From CAVVVS01 sp963751355 (GTDB taxonomy: Bacteria; Bacteroidota; Ignavibacteria; Ignavibacteriales; Ignavibacteriaceae): a stretch of 14,443 nucleotides of DNA. Position 1 is the first letter of the stretch, and the number at the start of each line of letters is the position of its first letter. The DNA lies in NCBI GenBank assembly GCA_963751355.1, contig CAVVVS010000076.1, positions 1 through 14,443 of the forward strand. Direction: 5' to 3'. A program made the position numbers and the translations under genes. Positions 6,827-13,647 of the stretch are shown here, piece by piece. The notes under the pieces were generated by a model. It searched no databases. It was not told the origin of the DNA and was given only the letters and a program-made list of their open reading frames with translations.

Positions 6827-7285
6827 TTTTATCCTTTAAAATTTATTTTTCTAATTTAGCTTTATCGTAAACTTAGTTATATCTTTATAAATTATTTTAC
6901 TTCATTCTTACTATTAAATTGAATATTACAATCAATAGACTATCTCATATATCTAATATTGAATCTTAGTGTAAATTAAAATCTTGAAGATTTTTTATTA
7001 AACCTTCAACATTCCAATCCACTATGATGAATGAATAATTATCACTGATCAATTGGAATAATATTATAACAATCCCGAAGGTTTCAAAAAGCTAATATCA
7101 AGAAAGCAGCAAGATAATAAAGCTAATTGGTAACAACCTCCGGGATTGAGGAATGAATGAACTCTTATTCAGATAACCATAATTTTACTTAAGTAAAGCC
7201 ATCACTTTAAGATTTATGTTAAATCACTAAATTTTGTAATGTATTCTTTTCCCTTCTACTTTTTGTTTTTTAATTCTTAATTAAC
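6827..7285. other. 459-bp intergenic region between uxaB and eda
   Basis: This stretch is AT-rich and non-coding. Besides the large hairpin at 7071-7147 listed separately, it holds a palindrome AAAATCTT-g-AAGATTTT at 6978-6994, about 150 bp before the eda start. It also holds an ATTCCAAT/ATTGGAAT inverted pair at about 7010-7059. The length suggests that eda and kdgK have their own promoter here, but I cannot point to convincing -35/-10 boxes. I see no coding remnant. Confidence 0.35.
7071..7147. terminator. Stem-loop downstream of uxaB
   Basis: The arms AATCCCGAAGGTT (7071-7083) and AACCTCCGGGATT (7135-7147) pair over 13 positions with one mismatch, around a 51-nt spacer. The GC-rich arms stand out strongly in this AT-rich gap, 139 bp after the uxaB stop. 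Neither side is followed by a run of T on its own strand, so it is not a classic intrinsic terminator. An mRNA-end stabilising hairpin, a rho-dependent end or a dispersed repeat are equally possible. Confidence 0.35.
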
Positions 7286-8773
7286 CTATGCATTCATTAG
7301 CAGCTCCATGGTATACTTTGTACCATGTGTATGTATCAATTCATAATAATTAGCCACTTTAGATTCTAATCCATTAATGTTTGTTAAATCCATATCCCAG
7401 AAGTCCTTATTTTTCAGTACTTTCTCAACAACAGCCGAATTGTTGTTCTCACCTTTTAAACCGGCAAAAAAGTCAATAACATCGGGACTATCATTTAACT
7501 TATAATCTCTTCCTTTAACATTTCCCTTAGCTCCTTCTTTGTAAAATTCAATTAAAGCAGCGAGTGAAAAAGAGAGGACATCCGGGACTTCATTTTTCAT
7601 TTTAATATATTTTAATAATGACGGGAGTACGCGAACTTTGTATTTTGAAACTGAGTTCAAACTAATACTTAGTAGGTAGTGTTTTATGAAGGGATTTTGA
7701 AAACGCTCCATTATTGCGCTTGCAAATTTTAATTTTTTATTTTCGTCAAAGTCGAGGGTAGGAATGATCTCACTAAATAAACCTTGTTTTAGAAAACTTC
7801 CGGTTAATTCATTATCAACGGTTTCTCTAACTGTATCATTACCTGCAAGGAAAGACGGAATAGTGATGGTTGTATGAGCACCGTTCAAAATTCTTACTTT
7901 CAAAGTTCTATATGGTTTTACATCATCTGTCCATATAACATTCAAGCCGGCTTCAACAAAAGGTAATTCATTATTTACTTTTTCATTTCCTTCAATTACC
8001 CATTGATGGAATATTTCACCGGAAGAAATAATTTTATCTTCGTACCCGATTCTTTCTGTAATTTCTTCAATTTCATCTTTCGGGTAGCCGGGTACAATTC
8101 TGTCAACAAGTGTGTTGAAGAAATAATTGCTTTGTTCAATCCAGTCGATAAATCCTTTTTTAAGATTCCAATCTGCCGCATGCTCCAGGACGACTTTTTT
8201 AAGATTATCGCCGTTACTTTCAATAAGTTCGCAAGGAATAATAATCATACCTTTTTCATGAACGCCGCCGAACTTGTTGAAGCGGGAATATAAAAATGCC
8301 GTCACTTTAGCAGGAAATGAATCCGGACATTCTGTTTCAGGGAAATCACATTTATTATAAGCAATACCCGCTTCGGTAGTATTTGAAACCATAAAACGAA
8401 GATCCGGATTTGAAGCACAATCCAGAAAGGCATTCCAATCGGAGTATGGATTTATACCGCGGCTGACTGAATTAATAACTTCTGTTTTTTCAACTTGCTT
8501 TCCGTCTTGGATTCCTCTTAATAATAAAGTATATAAACCGTCTTGTTCGTTCAGTGCGTCAATCATACCAACTTTCAACGGCTGAACAATTACGATTTTA
8601 CCGTTAAACAAGCCTTTTTTATTGAGCTCATTAAAGTGCCAGTCAACAAAAGATCTTAAAAAATTCCCTTCTCCAAATTGAATAACTTTTTCGGGATAAT
8701 CATTAATATCACTTATTTCAACATGACTCAATGATTCTTTATTTTCTTCTAAAAATTTTCTGTTTAACTGCAT
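7286..8773 (-). CDS. uxaB: Tagaturonate reductase (altronate oxidoreductase)
   Basis: A 495-aa NAD-dependent polyol-type dehydrogenase of the mannitol dehydrogenase family. It reduces D-tagaturonate to D-altronate, the second step of galacturonate breakdown. The N-terminal Rossmann signature reads VIQFGEGNFLRSFVDWHF (30-47). The family's catalytic pattern K-x4-N-x2-H is intact in KVRILNGAH, with K292, N297 and H300. Length agrees with UxaB (about 480-500 aa) and is longer than typical mannitol dehydrogenases diverge to. It starts 101 bp behind uxaA, the next enzyme of the pathway. That adjacency favours UxaB over the paralogous fructuronate reductase UxuB or mannitol dehydrogenase. The ribosome binding site before the ATG at 8773 is weak (CAGAG). 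A preceding isomerase gene (uxaC) is not in the window. Confidence 0.92.
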   Translation of the reverse strand: MQLNRKFLEENKESLSHVEISDINDYPEKVIQFGEGNFLRSFVDWHFNELNKKGLFNGKIVIVQPLKVGMIDALNEQDGLYTLLLRGIQDGKQVEKTEVINSVSRGINPYSDWNAFLDCASNPDLRFMVSNTTEAGIAYNKCDFPETECPDSFPAKVTAFLYSRFNKFGGVHEKGMIIIPCELIESNGDNLKKVVLEHAADWNLKKGFIDWIEQSNYFFNTLVDRIVPGYPKDEIEEITERIGYEDKIISSGEIFHQWVIEGNEKVNNELPFVEAGLNVIWTDDVKPYRTLKVRILNGAHTTITIPSFLAGNDTVRETVDNELTGSFLKQGLFSEIIPTLDFDENKKLKFASAIMERFQNPFIKHYLLSISLNSVSKYKVRVLPSLLKYIKMKNEVPDVLSFSLAALIEFYKEGAKGNVKGRDYKLNDSPDVIDFFAGLKGENNNSAVVEKVLKNKDFWDMDLTNINGLESKVANYYELIHTHGTKYTMELLMNA

Positions 8774-8856
8774 TTTATGACTCTGCTTAGTTGTGAATAA
8801 TTTTCTTTTATATTTTTATTTCCGAATTGATCCCGAATCTATTTACCGAATTATGG

Positions 8857-8879
8857 TTTAATGTTTAAATAACATTAAA
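8857..8879. terminator. Inverted repeat at the uxaA stop codon
   Basis: TTTAATGTT (8857-8865) and AACATTAAA (8871-8879) form a perfect 9-bp AT-only stem with a 5-nt loop, and the stem includes the uxaA stop (8875-8877). It sits between uxaA and uxaB. It is too weak and lacks a T tract for a strong terminator, so it may tune readthrough or mRNA stability, or be chance. Confidence 0.25.
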
Positions 8880-10374
8880 GGGTAACTCCCTCTTTCCAGA
8901 TTGCAATTTCTTTATATCCGTTTTTCTCGTTGTTCGTTTTTATTCTTCCCGATGCAACATCGATTATGTAATTCATTAAATCATCGGTTAATTCTTCCAT
9001 AGTCTTTGTTCCGTCAAGCAATTGGCCGGCATTAAAGTCAATCCAGTTTGGTTTCCTTTCGTAGATGGAAGTGTTTGTAGAAATTTTAATAGTGGGTACC
9101 GGAAAACCGAGCGGAGTTCCTCTTCCGGTGGTAAATAAAAGCATTGTTGCGCCGCTGGCAGTCATTGCGGTAGAAGAAACTCCGTCGTTTCCGGGTGCTT
9201 TCAGCAAAGCTAATCCTCTTTCGGTAATTTGTTCACCGTAATCTAAAACCTGGTTGATCTGAGAAGTTCCGCCTTTTTGAATAGCTCCCAAAGATTTTTC
9301 CTCGAGAGTTGTTAAACCGCCTTCTTTATTGCCTGGCGAAGGATTTTCGTAAACAGGCTGATCATGACTGAGAAAATAATTTTTAAAATCATTGATCATG
9401 TTTACTATGTTTTGATAAACATCCACTGATTCCGCACGATTCATTAATTGCTGTTCCGCACCGAACATTTCCGGTACCTCGGTTAGAACAACCATTCCGT
9501 TATAATTTGTAATTTTATCAGTAATTCTACCTACCAGCGGATTTGCAGAAATACCGGAAAAGCCGTCAGATCCGCCGCACTTCATACCTAAAGTCAGTTC
9601 CGAAATTGGGCACTCTTCCCTTTTATCATTTTTTATAATATCAAATAATTCACCTACTTGCTTAACACCTTCTTCAATTTCATCTAAAACATCCTGTGAA
9701 TTAAAATATCTTAATCTTTCGGGATTATATCCTTCTGCAGTATCCAAAAACGATTTTATTTGATTGTTTTCGCAGCCTAGTCCCAAAACAAGTACTGCTC
9801 CGGCATTAGGATTTTTTACAAGCCCGCCCAATACTTTTTGTGTATTTACTAAATCGTCTCCTAATTGGCTGCAGCCATAAGGATGAGCAAAAGAATAAAC
9901 TCCGTCAAAGTTTTCCGATTGAAATTTTTCATTACAAATCTTAGCAATTCTTTCCGCAGAAGTATTTACACAGCCAACTGTGTTTATAATCCAAATTTCA
10001 TTTCTGGTTGCTACTCTGCCGTTTTTTCTTTTGTAGCCCATAAAAGTAGGCTGAGATGATTTTTCCGATTTTCGTTTAAAACTTACAGGCTCATATTTAT
10101 ATTCTATTACATCACTAAGATTGGTTTTCATATTGTGAGAATGAATCCATTCCCCCGGCTTTACAGGTTTCGTAGCATACCCAATAACGTGGCCGTATTT
10201 TACAATATTTTCATTTTCTTTAATCGGTTTAACCGCAATCTTATGACCTTTTTTCACATCTTCTAAAACTTTTATTTTTTCATCATTTACAGATATATTT
10301 TCATCTTTATCAATAGCCGAAACTGCAATTGCAACATTATCGTTATCATGAATTTTAAGGTATTTTAATTTCAT
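8875..10374 (-). CDS. uxaA: Altronate dehydratase
   Basis: A 499-aa metal-dependent dehydratase (Fe or Mn in the E. coli enzyme) that converts D-altronate to 2-keto-3-deoxygluconate in the cytoplasm. The architecture is the full fused type. An N-terminal SAF domain (about 10-90) ends in the metal-binding-like stretch WIHSHNM. The large UxaA/GarD-type dehydratase region follows, with NTVGCVN, FAHPYGCSQLGDD, VLGLGCENNQ, MKCGGSDGFSG, PGNDGVSSTAM and FTTGRGTPLG. Length matches E. coli UxaA (about 495 aa), so nothing is missing. The paralogue GarD (galactarate dehydratase) shares these motifs; the neighbouring uxaB decides for altronate. No Shine-Dalgarno is visible before the ATG at 10374. An AACGTT palindrome 48 bp upstream suggests control by the adjacent LacI protein. 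Confidence 0.93.
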   Translation of the reverse strand: MKLKYLKIHDNDNVAIAVSAIDKDENISVNDEKIKVLEDVKKGHKIAVKPIKENENIVKYGHVIGYATKPVKPGEWIHSHNMKTNLSDVIEYKYEPVSFKRKSEKSSQPTFMGYKRKNGRVATRNEIWIINTVGCVNTSAERIAKICNEKFQSENFDGVYSFAHPYGCSQLGDDLVNTQKVLGGLVKNPNAGAVLVLGLGCENNQIKSFLDTAEGYNPERLRYFNSQDVLDEIEEGVKQVGELFDIIKNDKREECPISELTLGMKCGGSDGFSGISANPLVGRITDKITNYNGMVVLTEVPEMFGAEQQLMNRAESVDVYQNIVNMINDFKNYFLSHDQPVYENPSPGNKEGGLTTLEEKSLGAIQKGGTSQINQVLDYGEQITERGLALLKAPGNDGVSSTAMTASGATMLLFTTGRGTPLGFPVPTIKISTNTSIYERKPNWIDFNAGQLLDGTKTMEELTDDLMNYIIDVASGRIKTNNEKNGYKEIAIWKEGVTL

Positions 10375-10421
10375 AGAGATTATGAGCCTTCTATCAGATA
10401 TAAATTATAAATGGGATTACT

Positions 10422-10431
10422 TTAACGTTAA
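10422..10431. promoter_or_regulatory. Candidate LacI-family operator in front of uxaA
   Basis: TTAACGTTAA is a perfect 10-bp palindrome centred on CpG, the usual layout of LacI-family operators, 48 bp before the uxaA ATG. A related half-site, GTTAACG, lies at 10524-10530. Minus-strand boxes TTGGGT and TATAGC with 16 bp between them lie just upstream and could form a sigma-70-like promoter, in which case the palindrome would sit near the transcription start. The site shares its AACGTT core with the one before lacI. Confidence 0.4.
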
Positions 10432-10567
10432 CTGTAAAGGTTGCTATATTAAATATGTATTTAAACCCAAGAAAAAATAAGATTTTTGGAAATTATTTAT
10501 TGAGAAGTGAGATAGGAAAATCTGTTAACGCAGCTTGTCACATAACTTATTAATATTTATGGGTTTT

Positions 10568-11602
10568 TTATGCAACTGATTTCTTAACCATACATGTTTC
10601 TCTTAAGAGTAAGTTCGTCGGTATTTCAATATGTTTTGGTTTGAAAGTTTCGTAGTTATTTATATTTTCAATAATTAAATTAAAAGCTTGTTTACCCAGT
10701 TCTTCAGTGGGCTGATTAACGCAACTAATAGCTGGTGAAATGAACCGGTTAGTATCACCATTTCCAAAACATAAAATATCTATATCATCAGGTATTTTAA
10801 GACCTACTTCCTGAACGGCAGCATAAACACCAAGAGCAACAGGATAAGTTACGGTAAAGAGAAATTCAGGAAGATTACCGCTCTCGTACAATTTCATAAA
10901 GCCTTTGTAACCGTCTTCTTCGCCGAATCCGCCTGAAATTATCCAGTCAGGATTAACTTCAATATTATATTTATTTAACGCGTCAACAAATCCCTGGTTT
11001 CTTCTTTTACCAATATAAATATCTTGATATCCGGAAAGGTGTCCTAATTTAGTATATCCTAATTTAATGGCGTGTTCAACTGCTTCGAAAGAGCCGCCCC
11101 TGTCATCAACAGTTACAGTGCTAACATCAGGTATTTCTACAATTCTATCAATAAATGTTAGCGGAACCCCTTTTAGTTTTACCATTTCGAATATAGAAGG
11201 ATCTTTTGTTTCTTGAGAAACGGAAACAATTAAACCGTCAACACGCATTGAGAGTAATGATTCAATATGCTTTTTTTCTCTCTCGGCATTTTCTTGCGAT
11301 ACAGTAAGAATAATTTCATAATTGTTTTTGAATGCTGCATCGTAAATACCTTCAATTACTGAGCCGAAAAAAAAGTGGGCTATTTTGGGTACAACAACTC
11401 CGATTGTATTGGATTTTCTAGATGATAAATTGCGGGCAAAATAATTTGGAGTATACCCCAATCTCTGCGCAGTCTTCTTAACTAATTCACTTGTTGCGGC
11501 AGATATATCGGGGTGCCCCCTTAATGCTTTTGAAACGGTTACTTTTGATACATTAAGTTCTTTTGCTATATCAGCTAGTGTGATCTGATTTATTCTGTTC
11601 AA
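10568..11602 (-). CDS. LacI-family transcriptional regulator
   Basis: A 344-aa DNA-binding repressor. The N-terminal helix-turn-helix reads ITLADIAKELNVSKVTVSKAL (7-27, split over the recognition helix VTVSKAL), followed by the hinge segment YTPNYFARNLSSRKS (50-64). A periplasmic-binding-protein-like effector domain spans about 65-335 (NTIGVVVPKIAHFFFG, GYTKLGHLSG, CFGNGD). The start is TTG at 11602. An in-frame TAG lies four codons upstream, no ATG or GTG exists before the HTH, and AGGA sits seven bases before the TTG. It lies between kduD and uxaA inside the cluster, so it probably represses the uronate genes. The inducer is likely a pathway intermediate such as KDG, by analogy with KdgR-type LacI proteins, but the sequence does not prove this. 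Confidence 0.93.
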   Translation of the reverse strand: MNRINQITLADIAKELNVSKVTVSKALRGHPDISAATSELVKKTAQRLGYTPNYFARNLSSRKSNTIGVVVPKIAHFFFGSVIEGIYDAAFKNNYEIILTVSQENAEREKKHIESLLSMRVDGLIVSVSQETKDPSIFEMVKLKGVPLTFIDRIVEIPDVSTVTVDDRGGSFEAVEHAIKLGYTKLGHLSGYQDIYIGKRRNQGFVDALNKYNIEVNPDWIISGGFGEEDGYKGFMKLYESGNLPEFLFTVTYPVALGVYAAVQEVGLKIPDDIDILCFGNGDTNRFISPAISCVNQPTEELGKQAFNLIIENINNYETFKPKHIEIPTNLLLRETCMVKKSVA

Positions 11603-11646
11603 CTTATCATCCTAGTATTTCTTTAACTTATAACTACATTGGTCGC

Positions 11647-11663
11647 CAAACATAAAAACGTTT
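11647..11663 (-). promoter_or_regulatory. Candidate promoter element and operator of lacI
   Basis: On the minus strand TATGTTTG (11654-11647) fits the Bacteroidota -7 consensus TAnnTTTG. Partly next to it lies the palindrome AAACGTTT (11656-11663), 54 bp before the TTG start and centred on CpG. A repressor bound here would cover the promoter, suggesting autoregulation. I see no good -33 TTTG at the expected spacing, so the promoter half is weaker than the operator half. Confidence 0.35.
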
Positions 11664-11780
11664 ATCTAAATCTTAGATTATGAACAAACTTATTAAATTA
11701 ATTTATTGAAGTGATACACAATGAGCGGCTAAATAATAATTACTTTCTCATGCATCTGGAATGCATTTTTATATTAATAA

Positions 11781-12548
11781 TTATCTTCCCATCCATCCGC
11801 CGTCAACCGTTAAAACAGTTCCATGGACATAATCGGATGCTCTAGAGCTTAAGAATACTACTGCGCCCATTAAATCTTCAGGTTTACCCCATCGTTCGGC
11901 AGGAATTCTATCTGTGATTGATTGATAACGATTTTTATCTTGTCTCAATGCATATGTATTGTCTGTTTCAATATAACCGGGAGCGATGGCATTTACATTC
12001 ACATTATATTTAGCCCATTCGTTTGCCAGCGCTTTTGTTAATTGAACAATTCCGCCTTTACTTGCAGAATATCCCGGTACAGTTATACCGCCTTGAAATG
12101 ATAGCAGTGAAGCAGTAAAAACTATTTTGCCATAATTTCTCTTAATCATTTCCTTACCAAGTTCGCGGGACAAAATAAATTGTGCATTCAAATTAACTTC
12201 GATCACTTTATCCCAATAATCATCAGGATGCTCTGCAGCCGGCTTACGCATTATTGTTCCGGCATTATTTATAAGTATATCAATTTCATTAAAATCACTT
12301 TTTACCTTTTGAATAAAAGAAGCTAACGCCTCTCTTTTAGAAAAGTCAGCTGAATAGCCCTTAAATTTTCGGCCTAATTTTGTGATTTCTTTTTCAACTT
12401 GGCTGCCTTTCTCTTCCAAGGTAGCACTTACACCTATAATATCGGCACCTGCTTCAGCCAGCGCAATTGCCATTGACTTACCAATTCCTCTTTTACAACC
12501 AGTAACAAGAGCTGATTTTCCATCAAGTTTGAATTTATCTAAAATCAT
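11781..12548 (-). CDS. kduD: 2-dehydro-3-deoxy-D-gluconate 5-dehydrogenase (DKII reductase), SDR family
   Basis: A 255-aa classical short-chain dehydrogenase that interconverts 2,5-diketo-3-deoxygluconate and KDG with NAD(P). This is the last step of the unsaturated uronate branch. Visible motifs are the nucleotide loop TGCKRGIG (16-23), NNAG at 94-97, and the catalytic set S147, Y160 and K164 (YSASK). The ending VHGTVLTVDGGWMGR is usual for KduD. Length and the N-terminus FKLDGKSALVTG also match that subfamily. The ATG at 12548 follows an in-frame TAG directly, so the start is fixed. It follows kduI, whose product is its substrate, by 114 bp. SDRs are hard to separate by sequence, and a gluconate 5-dehydrogenase activity is the main alternative, but the context supports KduD. 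Confidence 0.92.
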   Translation of the reverse strand: MILDKFKLDGKSALVTGCKRGIGKSMAIALAEAGADIIGVSATLEEKGSQVEKEITKLGRKFKGYSADFSKREALASFIQKVKSDFNEIDILINNAGTIMRKPAAEHPDDYWDKVIEVNLNAQFILSRELGKEMIKRNYGKIVFTASLLSFQGGITVPGYSASKGGIVQLTKALANEWAKYNVNVNAIAPGYIETDNTYALRQDKNRYQSITDRIPAERWGKPEDLMGAVVFLSSRASDYVHGTVLTVDGGWMGR

Positions 12549-12602
12549 CTACTTCTAATTTTATTTATAAAAATATATGCACCAAAATTATAATGACATG
12601 GC

Positions 12603-12643
12603 ATAAAGGTATATATTATTCCATACATCTATTATACCTTTAT
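12603..12643. terminator. Stem-loop between kduI and kduD
   Basis: ATAAAGGTATA (12603-12613) and TATACCTTTAT (12633-12643) form a perfect 11-bp stem with a 19-nt loop, 20 bp after the kduI stop. There is no U tract behind it on the minus strand, so it may attenuate or stabilise the kduI message rather than end it. Confidence 0.35.
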
Positions 12644-12662
12644 ACCTGCTTTACCCAACAAA

Positions 12663-13496
12663 TTATCTTAATTCAGACATATCTACCCAGTCCATATCAT
12701 CAAAATCCTGGTTTTCACCTCCCATTGACCATATAAATGAGTAATTTTGTGTACCGGCACCTGAGTGAATTGAATAGCTCGGTGAAAGCACTGCTTGTCT
12801 ATTTTTTAGAACAATATGCCTTGTTTCTGAAGGTTCTCCCATCAAATGGAAAAGGCGTGCATTTTCATCCAGGTTAAAGTACATATATACTTCTGATCTT
12901 CTCTGATGAGTATGTACCGGCATTGTATTCCAAGTGCTTCCCTCTTCAAGTTCGGTTAAACCCATTACCAGCTGGCAGCTTTTTATTCCCTTGGGATGAA
13001 TATATTTATAAATTGTTCTTTGATTAGCATCCTTAAGGCTCCCAAGTTTTGTAGGATCTGCATCGCTGAATTTTGCATGCGTAGTCGGATATTCAGTGTG
13101 AGCCGGAAAACTTGAGAAATAAAACACAGCCGGATTTTCACTGTCATTACTATTAAATATTATTTCCTTAGAACCGCGACCAATATACAATGCATCTTTA
13201 TGTTCCATCTCATATTTTTTTCCGTCGACAGTGATAGAACCTTTTTCACCAATATTTATAACACCGATCTCACGACGTTCTGTAAAATATTCTGCAGCCA
13301 TTTCTTTTTTACTGCTTTCTAATTTAAGTGCTTCTTTAGTAGGCACTGCAGAACCAGTGATTGATCTATCAATATCGGAATAAGTCATATCAATCTGACC
13401 GGTGGTAAATATATTCTCAATTAGAAAAGTTTTTCTTAACTCTTCAGTCGACATTCTTTTGTATCCAAAAGGATCCGGGGAATATCTTACTTCCAT
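12663..13496 (-). CDS. kduI: 5-keto-4-deoxyuronate isomerase
   Basis: A 277-aa cupin-type isomerase that turns 5-keto-4-deoxyuronate (DKI), formed from unsaturated uronates released by pectate lyases, into 2,5-diketo-3-deoxygluconate (DKII). The zinc site of the family is complete: H195 and H197 in VHTHQRRSE, E202, and H244 in SIHSGAG. Length equals that of E. coli KduI (278 aa). AAAAGGAGTTAAATA before the ATG at 13496 is a clear Shine-Dalgarno. The 5' leader also contains an exact 11-bp tandem copy of TTTCTATTCAT (13520-13541, plus strand). It lies between the transporter and kduD. KduI shows that the organism consumes lyase products and not only free galacturonate. Confidence 0.96.
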   Translation of the reverse strand: MEVRYSPDPFGYKRMSTEELRKTFLIENIFTTGQIDMTYSDIDRSITGSAVPTKEALKLESSKKEMAAEYFTERREIGVINIGEKGSITVDGKKYEMEHKDALYIGRGSKEIIFNSNDSENPAVFYFSSFPAHTEYPTTHAKFSDADPTKLGSLKDANQRTIYKYIHPKGIKSCQLVMGLTELEEGSTWNTMPVHTHQRRSEVYMYFNLDENARLFHLMGEPSETRHIVLKNRQAVLSPSYSIHSGAGTQNYSFIWSMGGENQDFDDMDWVDMSELR

Positions 13497-13519
13497 TATT
13501 TAACTCCTTTTCTTGTATT

Positions 13520-13541
13520 TTTCTATTCATTTTCTATTCAT
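13520..13541. repeat. 11-bp tandem duplication in the kduI leader
   Basis: TTTCTATTCAT occurs twice back to back, 24 bp upstream of the kduI start and just before its ribosome binding site. It may be a slippage product; a regulatory role is not indicated. Confidence 0.5.
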
Positions 13542-13565
13542 CAAAACAATAATTATATATAAACT

Positions 13566-13595
13566 GCAGCACAAAATTATTCTTTTTTGTGCTGC
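13566..13595 (-). terminator. Stem-loop after the transporter gene, probable terminator or attenuator
   Basis: GCAGCACAAAA (13566-13576) and TTTTGTGCTGC (13585-13595) form a perfect 11-bp stem with an 8-nt loop, 53 bp after the transporter stop and 70 bp before kduI. On the minus strand it is followed by AGTTTATATATAATTATTG, moderately U-rich. It could end or weaken transcription coming from the transporter into kduI. Confidence 0.5.
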
Positions 13596-13647
13596 TTCAA
13601 ATAGATGTCTTACTTTTTGTGACTACTATCTAGAATCTTCTAATCAA

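Noticed and set aside
7996..8293. ORFs at 7996-8223 (minus) and 8003-8293 (plus)
   Set aside because: Both lie inside uxaB in other frames, with no ribosome binding site and no family features.
9865..10059. Plus-strand ORF of 64 codons
   Set aside because: It is antisense to the conserved part of uxaA.
11750..11766. ATGCAT-ctgga-ATGCAT stem followed by T5 on the plus strand
   Set aside because: The stem is only 6 bp, and the T run follows on the plus strand where no gene exists, so it is unlikely to be a terminator for kduD.
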